A DNA stretch of 64,000 nt from Sporosarcina sp. FSL K6-1508 (GTDB lineage Bacteria > Bacillota > Bacilli > Bacillales_A > Planococcaceae), in NCBI RefSeq assembly GCF_038007465.1, contig NZ_JBBOXF010000001.1:2367001-2431000 (forward strand), written 5' to 3'. Under the pieces are notes generated by a model. That model was not told the DNA's origin and searched no databases. It worked only from the letters and a program-made list of their open reading frames with translations. Position 1 is the stretch's first letter. Each line of letters opens with the position of its first letter. A program made the position numbers and the translations under genes. This document shows positions 23,926 to 32,985 of the stretch, piece after piece.

Positions 23926-24604
23926 TTATCATTTCAACTCCAGGCCACATTTGTTTTGTATTTGCCATATCCCAAAACATATATTCATAACGAGTTGTAT
24001 TGAGGAAGATCTCCTCGAGCTTTAACAGTTCATGCTCCGGTTTTCCTTCTGTTGATTTGTTCATTAAATCAATACACCAGCCCGCAAGTTCCTCGAATTC
24101 ATCCGAAGAATACATCTGAATCCAATCGCCATATAACGAGTGATCGGCAGCACCTGGAATAGCATTTAGCTCCTTACCGATTTCCCAGTAACTCCATGCG
24201 CAAGGAAGCAGAGCAGCCATCACTTCCGCAACGGTTCCATTTTGACAGACGTGTAACATGTAGTGCGTATAGGCAAGAACAATTGGTGACGGCTTAGCAT
24301 TTTCAAGTTCCTGTTCAGAAATGCCGAACCGCAGCGCGTAGCTTCGATGCAGGGCCATTTCCTTGTTCAGCGTCCCATCGAGTAGTGTCGCAAATTTGCC
24401 CATCGTTTCCAAGTCGTCGGCTTTTACAGCCCCAATCGCAAATAGTTTTGCATAATCAATCAAATACAAGTAATCCTGTACCATATAAAACCTGAATTTA
24501 TCCGGATCAAGCGTCCCATCGCCAATTCCTTGTACGAAAGGATGGCTATGATTCTGTCTCCAGATTGGTAACGTCTTTTCAAGTAATCGTTCGGTGAACT
24601 TCAT
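23912..24604 (-). CDS. tenA: Aminopyrimidine aminohydrolase / thiaminase II
   Basis: 230 residues, the usual TenA length of about 225-235. Signature features: PFVQGIGDGTLDPDKFRFYMVQDYLYL at residues about 22-48 (Asp and Tyr of the active site), catalytic Cys in LLPCAWSYWEIG (about 135), and YSSDEFEELAGWCIDLMN near the C-terminus. It hydrolyses aminomethylpyrimidine derivatives from thiamine breakdown to HMP for thiamine salvage. It is the first gene after a TPP riboswitch and terminator, upstream of thiZXY, which import the substrate. This agrees with the salvage operon known from B. halodurans. Confidence 0.92.
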   Translation of the reverse strand: MKFTERLLEKTLPIWRQNHSHPFVQGIGDGTLDPDKFRFYMVQDYLYLIDYAKLFAIGAVKADDLETMGKFATLLDGTLNKEMALHRSYALRFGISEQELENAKPSPIVLAYTHYMLHVCQNGTVAEVMAALLPCAWSYWEIGKELNAIPGAADHSLYGDWIQMYSSDEFEELAGWCIDLMNKSTEGKPEHELLKLEEIFLNTTRYEYMFWDMANTKQMWPGVEMINAIV

Positions 24605-24649
24605 AACTAAAACACTCCCCCTTTGATTTTATCCAATTAAATAAACGTA

Positions 24650-24684
24650 ACAAAAAACCCACTCCTTGAAGAAGAAGTGGGTTG
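24650..24684 (-). terminator. TPP-riboswitch terminator
   Basis: On the reverse strand AACCCACT pairs with AGTGGGTT, followed by six Ts. It lies between the aptamer and tenA, so it is the expression platform. Confidence 0.85.
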
Positions 24685-24731
24685 TAGACAGACAACAGTG
24701 TCCCGGAAAACAGACCGGCAGAATTATTGTG

Positions 24732-24830
24732 TCAGCACCTCTTCCTTACGCTGGTATTAACCAGTTCAAGTTATAAGGGTCAAGGCACATGCCTCTCTCA
24801 GCTCTGTTAGAGCACCCCTAGCGGTGGATC
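24732..24830 (-). promoter_or_regulatory. TPP (thiamine pyrophosphate) riboswitch
   Basis: Reverse strand reads TAGGGGTGCT, then AGCTGAGAGAGG, then TGACCCTTATAACTTGAACT, then GGTTAATACCAGCGTAAGGA, the conserved landmarks of the THI box. TPP binding would favour the terminator at 24650 and stop expression of tenA-thiZXY. Confidence 0.95.
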
Positions 24831-24852
24831 ATATGAAATTGGACTCATTGTC

Positions 24853-24882
24853 ATTATAGGCATACTAAAATTAGAAGGTCAA
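24853..24882 (-). promoter_or_regulatory. Sigma-A promoter for the tenA riboswitch
   Basis: On the reverse strand TTGACC (24882-24877), 18-base spacer, TATAAT (24858-24853), shortly before the TPP aptamer. Confidence 0.65.
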
Positions 24883-24978
24883 CCTTAACATTGGAAAAAG
24901 TAAAAAGGAATGTATGTTTCATTTTTACGGAATTATCCTGTAAAGTAGAGAGAAAGAACATTGAAAGGGGAAATTGAA

Positions 24979-26136
24979 GTGAAATTTTTTCATACTGCGG
25001 ACTGGCATTTAGGCAAGCTCGTTCAAGGGATTTATATGACGGACGGACAGCGTTATGTCCTTGATCAATTCATTGAGGCAATTAGAGAAGAGAAGCCGGA
25101 TGCGGTCGTTATCGCAGGCGATTTATATGACCGTGCGGTACCCCCGACAGAAGCGGTTGCACTACTCGATGAAGTGCTCGGAAAAATCACCATGGAACTT
25201 GAGACACCTGTCCTTGCAATTAGCGGTAACCACGATAGCCCAGGACGCCTCCATTTTGGAAGCGGATTGATGCGAGTGAATGGTTATCATATTGCCGGTC
25301 AAATGACGAAAGAAATAGAGCCGATCGTTTTAACGGATGAATTCGGAGAAGTCCATTTTCATCTCGTACCGTTTGCAGATCCATCGATTGTAAAGCATTT
25401 ATATGGTGATGAAACAATCGTGAATCATAATGATGCAATGAAAAAAGTGATAGCTGGAATTCGTGAACAAATGGCAGATGGTGCACGACATGTGTTTGTA
25501 GGACATGCGTTTGTGACACCTCACGGGGAAAGTGAAGACAATACGAGTGACTCGGAACGGCCACTGGCAATTGGCGGAGCAGAATACGTTTCGGCACATC
25601 TTTTCGAACCATTTCACTACACAGCACTTGGACATTTGCATCAGGCACATTATGTGTTAAATGAAACGGTGCGGTTTGCAGGATCGCCAATGAAATACTC
25701 GATTTCAGAAGAAAACCATAACAAAGGTTTTTTAATTATTGAACTTGATGCGGAAGGACAAGTTGTTGTTGAAAAACGTGCGTTGAAACCGAAGCACGAT
25801 ATGCGGACAGTTGAAGGGATTATGGAAGATATTTTATTACATACGGTGAGTGAGGACTACGTATTCGTCAAACTATTGGATGAGACACCGGTCTTATTCC
25901 CCATGGAAAAAGTTCGGTCGGTCTATCCGAATGCGATGCATGTTGAGCGTAAAGTGTTTATACAGACTGCAAATTCGAGGGATGAACAACGGATGGAACA
26001 TGTGAAGCATGATGATTTAGCACTATTTAAAGCATTTTATGATGAGATGAAAGGCGAAGCGCCAGACACGGAAACGGAAACTCTTTTTGCGGAAGTGCTC
26101 CATGAAGTTATGCATAAGGAGGGGACAGGACATTGA
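24979..26136 (+). CDS. sbcD: Exonuclease subunit SbcD (Mre11-type nuclease)
   Basis: 385 residues from the GTG at 24979, eight bases after GGGG; the TTG at 24961 lacks a site and would add six residues to the usual MKFFHTADWHLGK start. Metallophosphatase motifs: HTADWHLGK, AGDLYDRAVP, LAISGNHDSPGR, VGHAFVT and ALGHLHQAH. With SbcC it degrades hairpins and protein-blocked DNA ends. The stop overlaps the sbcC start by 3 bases, so the subunits are coupled. Note the long perfect palindromes elsewhere in this window, the kind of structure SbcCD cuts. Confidence 0.95.
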   Translation: MKFFHTADWHLGKLVQGIYMTDGQRYVLDQFIEAIREEKPDAVVIAGDLYDRAVPPTEAVALLDEVLGKITMELETPVLAISGNHDSPGRLHFGSGLMRVNGYHIAGQMTKEIEPIVLTDEFGEVHFHLVPFADPSIVKHLYGDETIVNHNDAMKKVIAGIREQMADGARHVFVGHAFVTPHGESEDNTSDSERPLAIGGAEYVSAHLFEPFHYTALGHLHQAHYVLNETVRFAGSPMKYSISEENHNKGFLIIELDAEGQVVVEKRALKPKHDMRTVEGIMEDILLHTVSEDYVFVKLLDETPVLFPMEKVRSVYPNAMHVERKVFIQTANSRDEQRMEHVKHDDLALFKAFYDEMKGEAPDTETETLFAEVLHEVMHKEGTGH

Positions 26137-29100
26137 GACCAATCCAACTAATAATGACAGCATTTGGACCATATAAAGGGATGGAAACGGTCGATTTCAG
26201 GGAATTGAAAGACAATCGGCTATTCGTCATTTCGGGTGCAACAGGTGCAGGGAAAACGACGCTTTTTGACGGTATTTGTTTTGCGCTATACGGTCAGGCG
26301 AGCGGAGAAGACCGAACGGATAACCGTGCGATGCGAAGTGACTTCGCTGACGATGCAGTTCAAACGACCGTTGAGCTGACGTTTGACATTCATAATCGGA
26401 CATATCGGATTATGCGGCAAATTCCATATGTGAAACAGGGGAATAAATCTGAAACGACCGCGCGATGCGAGTTCTATGAACTTACGGCAGACGGGGAAGT
26501 ACCACTAGTTGAAAGACAGATTGTATCTGAAATTAATAAGAAGGCGGAGGAACTGATCGGTTTTACACAGGCGCAATTCAGTCAAATTGTGATGTTGCCG
26601 CAAGGAGAATTCCGGAAGTTTCTAACATCGGATACAGAAAACAAAGAAACAATCATGCGGAAAATATTTAAAACAGATCAGTACCGTGAAATTGTAGAAC
26701 GATTGAAAGAGAAAAAAGACAATGCACAGCTGATATTGACAAAAGAGATGCAACAGAGCGAGGGGCATATTAGCCAAATAACTTCCCTACTGCCGGAACG
26801 TGAGTCATCGGTCTTTACTGTCCTGGCGAATGAACATTACAATGTGAATCAAGTCGTTCAAGGGTTAGAAGAAGAACTTGTATTTTATCAAGAAAAGACG
26901 GTTGTTGTTAAAAAGACTTATGACGACGTCTATGCAAAGCATACCAAAATGCAAGAAACGTACCACTCCGCGAAAGGTGTGAATGAACGTTTTGTTGAAT
27001 TGCGTCAAAAAGAATTTACGTTAAATGGGTTAGCGGAACAGTTGCCGACTATGGAACGAAAAGAACAGCAGCTGGCTGATGCAGAGCGGGCCGTTTCAAT
27101 TGGAGAAATCGAGATGCAGTTTCAGGCATTGAAAGAAGAAACTGTTTCAAAAGCTGTTGATCTTAAAAGAGCCCAGGAAGCAGTCCAGATTGCAACAGAG
27201 AAGATGGAACTTGCCGGACAACGTTTTAGAGCTGAAGAAGAAAGAAAAGAAGACCGTGACCAACTGGCAGAAAGCTTGATTCGTCTAAAAGATTATTTAC
27301 CAGAAGTTTCGAGTTTAGCGTCAAAAAAAGCTGCTCTTGATTTGATGAAAAAAGAAAATAATATTCTGGGAAAAGAACTAGAAATAACCGCTAGAAAAAC
27401 AGAAGAAGAAACCAAGAACGTGGAAAGTATGAAATTGAAAATCGAGACGGTTGAAGCGGGACTTGTTCAGTATGATGAACGTATCGATCAATTAAATGTG
27501 GTAAATGAAAAATGCAAAGTACTGGATGAATTCAACGTCATTCAAAATCGGATGAACATATTGGAACAAGGAAAGAGCGACAAGGAAGCGCATTATGAAG
27601 TATGTCAAAAGAAATACGATCGAGTAGAACAACTCTGGTTGAATAACCAAGCAGCTATGTTAGCTGCGTCTCTTAATGACGGTGAATCTTGCCCGGTATG
27701 TGGAAGCGAAGAACATCCCGCCAAATCTCATAAAACAATTGAAGCAACTGTTTCAAAAGAACAGCTTGAGGCAGAAAAAGAACGGCTGAAAGAAGCCGAA
27801 AGTCAATTCCGAACTGTAGCCATTACCTATCAAAATGCAGTAGAACAGTTAAAGGATAAAGAACAAGAAATGAAGCTGTTAGCTATAGAAGTGGATAAAA
27901 AGAATTTACATGAGGTTAAACGGGAAGTAGAGACAGAAGTGGCCAAGCTTCGCGGGGATCGAAAATTACTCGTCGATCTGAAAGAGAAATTGAAACAACA
28001 AGAAGTAGTCGCAGCACAGCTCATGACACAAAAATCGGATATGGAACACGCATTGATACGACAACAATCGTTGTACGATACTCAATTAGCCCTTTTTAAC
28101 ATGACATTACAAACGATACCGGAAGATGTGCAGGTACTTGCCGCACTTCAGGAGCGTATTGCTGGGGCAGAAAAGAAAAAAGCGGAATTAGATCATGCTT
28201 GGGAAAGCGTACAGAAAGTGCGTGAAGAAACTAGTGAGAAACTGACGACGGCGAAATCTGCGGAAATGCATGCAGTGAAAACCTTGGAAGAAGCCAAAGG
28301 GAAAAAGAGTCGGGCGGAAAGTAGATTCAAAAAAGCATTGGAAGAATCCGCGTTCCCAACTGTAGAGGCTTATCGCGAGGCAAAAATGCCAGAAGTGGAC
28401 CGTAATTCGTTAAAAGAAAAAGTTGCAAACTATAAACAGCAACTCCATTCATTGCGCGATGCAGTGGCGGAATTACGAGTTATGCTTGAAGGAAAAGAAA
28501 TAGTGGATCTAAGTAGTTTGGAAACGAAAGTGAACGATTTGAAACGTGACTATGAAGCCGCTCTTACTGACTACAATGCTTCGTCAGAATTTGAAAAGAC
28601 TGCATTTGGTTTGAAAGAGAAACTTGTGAAGTCGTCTGAAAAGGTGATTGAACTTGAACGGATTTATGGGAAAATCACAGACCTTTACGATATTGTAAGA
28701 GGGCAGAACGGATTGAAACTATCGTTCGAACGCTATATTCAAATCGAATATTTGGAGCGAATCATCCAGTCTGCAAATGAACGGTTGAAAGAGATGTCGA
28801 ACGGACAATTTGTCTTGATGCGAAGTGACCGTCAGGAAGTGCGAGGGAGGCAAAGCGGACTGGGTCTCGATGTATACGATGCCTATACAGGACAAACTCG
28901 CGATGTGAAGACTTTGTCAGGCGGTGAAAAGTTCAATGCATCCCTCTGCCTGGCACTTGGTATGGCAGATGTCATCCAAAGCTTCCAAGGCTCAGTTTCG
29001 ATAGACACGATGTTTATTGATGAGGGATTCGGTTCGCTTGATGAAGAATCGCTGAACAAAGCGATAGATACGCTTATCGACCTGCAGAAATCAGGCAGGA

Positions 29101-29210
29101 TGATTGGCGTCATCTCTCACGTAGAAGAATTGAAGGCCGCTTTCCCAGCGACTCTTGAAGTGAAAAAGACGAGAGAAGGATATAGTCACACTAATTTTTT
29201 AATCAAATAA
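26133..29210 (+). CDS. sbcC: Exonuclease subunit SbcC (Rad50-type ATPase)
   Basis: 1025 residues, TTG start overlapping the sbcD stop, with AAGGAGGGGACA upstream. Walker A SGATGAGKTTLFDG near residues 34-47, and the Q-loop FTQAQFSQIVMLPQGEFRKFL. Long coiled coils flank a zinc hook CPVCGSEEHPA near residue 520. Signature TLSGGEKFNASLCLALGMA and Walker B MFIDEGFGSLDEESL lie near the C-terminus. It is the ATPase and tethering subunit of the SbcCD nuclease. A terminator follows. Confidence 0.95.
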   Translation: MRPIQLIMTAFGPYKGMETVDFRELKDNRLFVISGATGAGKTTLFDGICFALYGQASGEDRTDNRAMRSDFADDAVQTTVELTFDIHNRTYRIMRQIPYVKQGNKSETTARCEFYELTADGEVPLVERQIVSEINKKAEELIGFTQAQFSQIVMLPQGEFRKFLTSDTENKETIMRKIFKTDQYREIVERLKEKKDNAQLILTKEMQQSEGHISQITSLLPERESSVFTVLANEHYNVNQVVQGLEEELVFYQEKTVVVKKTYDDVYAKHTKMQETYHSAKGVNERFVELRQKEFTLNGLAEQLPTMERKEQQLADAERAVSIGEIEMQFQALKEETVSKAVDLKRAQEAVQIATEKMELAGQRFRAEEERKEDRDQLAESLIRLKDYLPEVSSLASKKAALDLMKKENNILGKELEITARKTEEETKNVESMKLKIETVEAGLVQYDERIDQLNVVNEKCKVLDEFNVIQNRMNILEQGKSDKEAHYEVCQKKYDRVEQLWLNNQAAMLAASLNDGESCPVCGSEEHPAKSHKTIEATVSKEQLEAEKERLKEAESQFRTVAITYQNAVEQLKDKEQEMKLLAIEVDKKNLHEVKREVETEVAKLRGDRKLLVDLKEKLKQQEVVAAQLMTQKSDMEHALIRQQSLYDTQLALFNMTLQTIPEDVQVLAALQERIAGAEKKKAELDHAWESVQKVREETSEKLTTAKSAEMHAVKTLEEAKGKKSRAESRFKKALEESAFPTVEAYREAKMPEVDRNSLKEKVANYKQQLHSLRDAVAELRVMLEGKEIVDLSSLETKVNDLKRDYEAALTDYNASSEFEKTAFGLKEKLVKSSEKVIELERIYGKITDLYDIVRGQNGLKLSFERYIQIEYLERIIQSANERLKEMSNGQFVLMRSDRQEVRGRQSGLGLDVYDAYTGQTRDVKTLSGGEKFNASLCLALGMADVIQSFQGSVSIDTMFIDEGFGSLDEESLNKAIDTLIDLQKSGRMIGVISHVEELKAAFPATLEVKKTREGYSHTNFLIK

Positions 29211-29224
29211 ACAACTATTAATCT

Positions 29225-29257
29225 CGTGCTGCATACTCACATGCAGTACGTTTTTTT
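29225..29257 (+). terminator. Terminator after sbcC
   Basis: CGTGCTGCAT/ATGCAGTACG stem, 6-base loop, seven Ts. Confidence 0.85.
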
Positions 29258-29350
29258 GAAGACAAAGAGTTGTGAAATGATAAATAGAAGTGTATGATCA
29301 AAATATGTGAGTGAGTACTAACTAACTTAAATGAGGATGGAGAGATTGTC

Positions 29351-30097
29351 ATGACAGAACGTGTAGTCGTAATTACGGGAGCAGCAAGTGGCATTGGACG
29401 CGAGACAGCAATGAAATTCGCAAGAAAAGGGGATAAAGTTATTGTTGCCGATTTTAATGAAATAGGCGGAAATCAAACGGTTAGCCTTATTAAAGAAGAA
29501 GGTGGAGAAGCAACATTTGTACAAGTAGATGTTTCTAAATTCGAAGAAGTTGAAGCGCTTGTCGATAAAGCAGTCGAACTTTATGGCTCAATCGATGTTC
29601 TTCATAACAATGCTGGTATTGGGGGAATGAAACATTTATTGGACTATGACATGAGCGATTATGATCGAGTAATTGGTGTCAATCAAAACGGAGTATTCTA
29701 CGGGATTTTGGCGGCAGGACGGAAAATGCGTGATTTGAATGTCAAAGGAGTTATTATTAACACGGCTTCCGTTTTCGGATATATGGCGAACCATGGTACA
29801 TTTTCTTATCAGGCATCCAAGGGAGCAGTTCGCATGATGACGCAAACGGCTGCACTGGAATTGGCGCCTTACGGAATTCGTGTTGTAGGCGTTGCGCCAG
29901 GCGGAGTCGATACACCAATCATTCAAGGTTATAAAGATGCTGGTTTGGAAGAGCATTTGAAAAAACAGCAAATGCGTCAGCAGCTTATTCGTCCTGAAGC
30001 GATCGCAAATGCGGTATACTTGCTATCATTAGAAGAAGCAGATGTGATTAACGGAAGTGTGGTTATGCTTGATGACGGGTTCGCCTCATTCAAATAA
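29351..30097 (+). CDS. Short-chain dehydrogenase/reductase
   Basis: 248 residues, ATG after GGATGGAGAGATTGTC. Classical SDR: TGAASGIGRE (NAD(P) site, residues 8-17), an Asp after the second strand (VIVADFNE) favouring NAD(H), LHNNAGIGG, catalytic Ser in INTASVFG, and YQASKG (Tyr/Lys near 155/159). APGGVDTPII ends the substrate loop. It oxidises or reduces an unknown hydroxyl/keto substrate; the FabG-like or acetoin/diol groups are possible. The TetR gene starts inside its 3' end, which suggests a regulated two-gene unit. Confidence 0.85.
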   Translation: MTERVVVITGAASGIGRETAMKFARKGDKVIVADFNEIGGNQTVSLIKEEGGEATFVQVDVSKFEEVEALVDKAVELYGSIDVLHNNAGIGGMKHLLDYDMSDYDRVIGVNQNGVFYGILAAGRKMRDLNVKGVIINTASVFGYMANHGTFSYQASKGAVRMMTQTAALELAPYGIRVVGVAPGGVDTPIIQGYKDAGLEEHLKKQQMRQQLIRPEAIANAVYLLSLEEADVINGSVVMLDDGFASFK

Positions 30098-30680
30098 GCA
30101 ACAAACAAAAGGAAATCTGACGAAAATACGAATTATTGAAGTGGCTAGAGAACTTTTTTTTGAGCGGGGTTTTGACGCAACATCAACTGCACAGATTGCC
30201 AGTAAAGTTGGATTGTCAGAAGCGGCACTGTACAAGCATTTCAAAGGAAAAAAAGCGCTATTGCTTGCGACTGTTGAACCGGAGCGTCTTGCAGAGAGGG
30301 ATGAAGACTATTACGTAGCCTTGTCTGAAAAAGAACTTTTCCATGAATGGGCTACATATGTCATGGAAGTTGTTTTTAAAAATAGACCTCAATATTCAAT
30401 TTTGTATAATGAATCACAGAAGCATCCAGAGCTTTCTGAGGACTATGTCCGATACATTTATAAGCAATCGATCATTGATTGTGAAATTTTGAAACGGATT
30501 AAAAAAGGAGTAATAGCAGAAATTGATTTGATATTGTTACAAGTGGGTCTGATTGGTGCGCTTCTTGCGATGTTGAAGCATAAAGAAATTCATGACCCTC
30601 AATTGAATCTATCGATTGTTCCGGAAGACATAAAACGTATGTTGTTCTTGATGGTTGACGGGGAGCATTATAAAATGTGA
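30072..30680 (+). CDS. TetR/AcrR family regulator
   Basis: 202 residues if it starts at ATG 30072, within the end of the SDR gene; the GTG at 30057 is possible, but neither has a strong ribosome site, so coupling to the SDR is likely. HTH: IEVARELFFERGFDATSTAQIASKVGLSEAALYKHFKGKKALL at residues about 21-63. The rest is an all-helical ligand domain. It is likely a repressor of its own operon, ligand unknown. The 26-base overlap argues for co-transcription. Confidence 0.8.
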   Translation: MTGSPHSNKQQTKGNLTKIRIIEVARELFFERGFDATSTAQIASKVGLSEAALYKHFKGKKALLLATVEPERLAERDEDYYVALSEKELFHEWATYVMEVVFKNRPQYSILYNESQKHPELSEDYVRYIYKQSIIDCEILKRIKKGVIAEIDLILLQVGLIGALLAMLKHKEIHDPQLNLSIVPEDIKRMLFLMVDGEHYKM

Positions 30681-30681
30681 A

Positions 30682-30721
30682 AAAATACCTGTTGCAGTAT
30701 TATGCTGCAACAGGTATTTTT
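30682..30721 (+). terminator. Terminator after the TetR gene
   Basis: ATACCTGTTGCAG/GCTGCAACAGGTAT stem with a T-run. Confidence 0.9.
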
Positions 30722-30736
30722 AAAAGAACTTCCAGT

Positions 30737-30792
30737 GATATATTGCATTTAGGAAGCTATAGGCGTATTATTACTTTAGCGATATATTGCAT
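30737..30792 (+). promoter_or_regulatory. Direct repeats GATATATTGCAT upstream of brnQ
   Basis: GATATATTGCAT at 30737-30748 and again at 30781-30792, 44 bases apart, just ahead of brnQ. The inverted form ATGCAATATAT occurs at 32963 upstream of the neighbouring GntR gene, so it may be that regulator's site. Confidence 0.45.
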
Positions 30793-30832
30793 ACACATAA
30801 TGCTGTTTTAACATCAAGGGGGAACTGGAATT

Positions 30833-32188
30833 ATGCAAAAGAAATTATCATTTTCATCGTATCTTGCTATTGGTTTGATGCTATTCGCACTATTTTTTGG
30901 AGCCGGAAATCTTATTTTTCCAGCACAGCTTGGGCAGTACGCCGGAACGAACATGTGGCTAGCTATTATCGGATTTTTAGTGACAGGCGTGGGACTTCCG
31001 TTTCTTGGTATACTAGCGATGGGCTTCTCAGGAAGCCAAAATTTACAGCAACTTGCAAGCCGGATTCATCCAGTTTATGCAGTTGTTTTCACATCACTAC
31101 TCTATTTAACAATCGGTCCATTCTTCGCTGCTCCACGTACAGGTGCAGTTGCGTTTGATATCGGAATCTCCCCATTTATTAGCGAGGAGTATATACAAAG
31201 TGCTTCCATTATTTTCACGTTATTGTTCTTTGGTCTAACATTGTGGTTGTCGTTAAATCCTGCAAAAATTGTTGACCGTGTCGGTAAAATTCTCTCACCG
31301 GCACTCATCGTTCTTTTGTTGGCTTTATTGGTTTTGGTCATTGTAAAACCAATGGGTGTGATTCAGCCTCCACAAGGCGATTATACAAGCGGAGCGTTAA
31401 TAAAAGGTGTTATGGAAGGCTATAATACAATGGACGCACTCGCCTCACTGGTCTTCGGGATTATCGTCATTAACGCCATCCGCTCCATGGGTGTGACGAA
31501 TAAGCGTGAAATTCTTAAGGCGACAGCGAAAGCAGGTGCAGTCGCGACTACATTCCTTGCAATTATCTATGTAGGGATTGCTTATCTAGGAGCGACTAGT
31601 ACGGAGTTGTTCGGACTATTTGACACGGGCGGCCCTGTACTAAGTGGAGCATCTTCTCATTATTTAGGGACTTTTGGATTGGTTATGCTCGCTGTGGTCA
31701 TACTGCTCGCATGTTTGACTACGAGTATCGGACTGGTTACTGCATGTGCTGAATACTTCAATACAATTATGCCGAAAATCAGCTACAAAGTATTTGTTAT
31801 ATTCTTCTCGACGTTCTGTTTTGTCATCGCGAATTTCGGATTGGCGAATATCATTACGTATTCGATTCCAGTATTGATGTTCTTATATCCTTTGGCTGTT
31901 GTTTTAATGATTCTGACTTTCCTTTCACCGCTATTCAATCATGCGCGGATAGTGTATGTATCAGCCACGGTTGTCGCATTTATGATTAGTTTCATTGATG
32001 GATTTAAAACGCTTTGTAAATCACTTAAGATAGACTATTTTGACTGGTTAGCCCCAATTATATCCTTTTATGATCGTGTACTGCCTTTCTACGAGGAAGG
32101 ACTTGGTTGGCTTTTACCGGTATTCATTGTCATACTAATAACCGGAATAGCCGCACGCATTCAGAAAAAACCTATAGTAGAAGTATAA
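30833..32188 (+). CDS. brnQ: Branched-chain amino acid:cation symporter (LIVCS)
   Basis: 451 residues, ATG after CAAGGGGGAACTGGAATT. Twelve or so hydrophobic helices. N-terminal signature LFALFFGAGNLIFPAQLGQYAG (residues about 18-39) is diagnostic of BrnQ carriers. TSLLYLTIGPFFAAPRTGAVAFDIG and FLSPLFNHARIVYVSATVVA are also typical. It imports Leu, Ile and Val with Na+ or H+. This is relevant to the valine-degradation block at 12-18 kb, though 14 kb away. A GntR regulator is convergent on the other side of a shared terminator. Confidence 0.92.
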   Translation: MQKKLSFSSYLAIGLMLFALFFGAGNLIFPAQLGQYAGTNMWLAIIGFLVTGVGLPFLGILAMGFSGSQNLQQLASRIHPVYAVVFTSLLYLTIGPFFAAPRTGAVAFDIGISPFISEEYIQSASIIFTLLFFGLTLWLSLNPAKIVDRVGKILSPALIVLLLALLVLVIVKPMGVIQPPQGDYTSGALIKGVMEGYNTMDALASLVFGIIVINAIRSMGVTNKREILKATAKAGAVATTFLAIIYVGIAYLGATSTELFGLFDTGGPVLSGASSHYLGTFGLVMLAVVILLACLTTSIGLVTACAEYFNTIMPKISYKVFVIFFSTFCFVIANFGLANIITYSIPVLMFLYPLAVVLMILTFLSPLFNHARIVYVSATVVAFMISFIDGFKTLCKSLKIDYFDWLAPIISFYDRVLPFYEEGLGWLLPVFIVILITGIAARIQKKPIVEV

Positions 32189-32190
32189 TA

Positions 32191-32227
32191 AAAAGCCGGT
32201 TCCTCGTTGAAAGGGAACCGGCTTTTT
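32191..32227. terminator. Bidirectional terminator between brnQ and gntR
   Basis: AAAAGCCGGTTCC/GGAACCGGCTTTTT stem with A/T runs on both sides, between convergent genes. Confidence 0.9.
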
Positions 32228-32231
32228 GTAT

Positions 32232-32894
32232 TTACTTGGATTTTAAAGAATGGAATTCATCAATTGCCCGCAGCCAATTGCCACGCATAATTGAGGACAC
32301 GTTCGTTTCGTCACGATTTTTCATTAACTTAATGATTTTATTGTGTTCTCCAATCGACTTTTCAGTCAAAATAATAGAATTATGGAAGAATAATCTTCTG
32401 ACATGTGCTTGAAGCGATGCAACCATAGATAAGATATATGGATTATTTGCCGTATCGACGATAATCTGATGAAATTCTTCATCGATTTTCAATGCTGAAA
32501 AATAATTTTTAGTATAGACCGCGTCGGCAAACCGTTCGTTCGTACTTTCAAGTAAGGCAATTGTTTCTTTAGTAAGTTGCGGAATTGCAAGTTCCGCGGA
32601 TAATGCTTGCAACGCTGCGAGAGGCGGAAGAAGATCTATAATAGATTCTTTATCTACTTCTGTCACTTGTGTCGCTTTTCCGGGATACATCTTCACAAAC
32701 CCTTGCACTTCAAGCAGTTGCAATGATTCGCGAATAGGTGTCCTGCTGACCCCCAATGCCCCGGCAAGTTCTGTATCGTTCAATTTTTCACCTGGATGCA
32801 ATGTACCATCTATAATCCATTGCTGGAGTTGGTTAAAGGCATTTTCCTTTGCGGAAATTCGAAGAGGCTTCTCGTGTTCTGTCGGTATCGGCAT
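32232..32894 (-). CDS. GntR family regulator (FadR subgroup, FCD domain)
   Basis: 220 residues, ATG 32894 after GGATGGTGATTCACA. Winged HTH at residues about 15-80: LQQWIIDGTLHPGEKLNDTELAGALGVSRTPIRESLQLLEVQGFV. The C-terminal all-helical FCD ligand domain has Asp/His metal-site candidates in KIDEEFHQIIVDTANN and SLQAHVRRLF. Such proteins sense carboxylates or amino-acid-derived acids. Its upstream region has a TAGTATACAA palindrome fitting the family operator, plus a motif shared with brnQ, so it may control itself and brnQ. Confidence 0.85.
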   Translation of the reverse strand: MPIPTEHEKPLRISAKENAFNQLQQWIIDGTLHPGEKLNDTELAGALGVSRTPIRESLQLLEVQGFVKMYPGKATQVTEVDKESIIDLLPPLAALQALSAELAIPQLTKETIALLESTNERFADAVYTKNYFSALKIDEEFHQIIVDTANNPYILSMVASLQAHVRRLFFHNSIILTEKSIGEHNKIIKLMKNRDETNVSSIMRGNWLRAIDEFHSLKSK

Positions 32895-32929
32895 TGTGAA
32901 TCACCATCCTATATAAGTCATTATTGCTC

Positions 32930-32973
32930 TAGTATACAATAAAGTGACGCCAGTTGGAAGATATGCAATATAT
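32930..32973 (-). promoter_or_regulatory. GntR autoregulatory region
   Basis: TAGTATACAA at about 32930-32940 matches the GntR/FadR-type half-sites TNGT...ACNA. ATGCAATATAT at 32963-32973 is the inverse complement of the direct repeats upstream of brnQ. Both lie within 80 bases of the gntR start. Confidence 0.45.
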
Positions 32974-32985
32974 TACGAATGGGAA

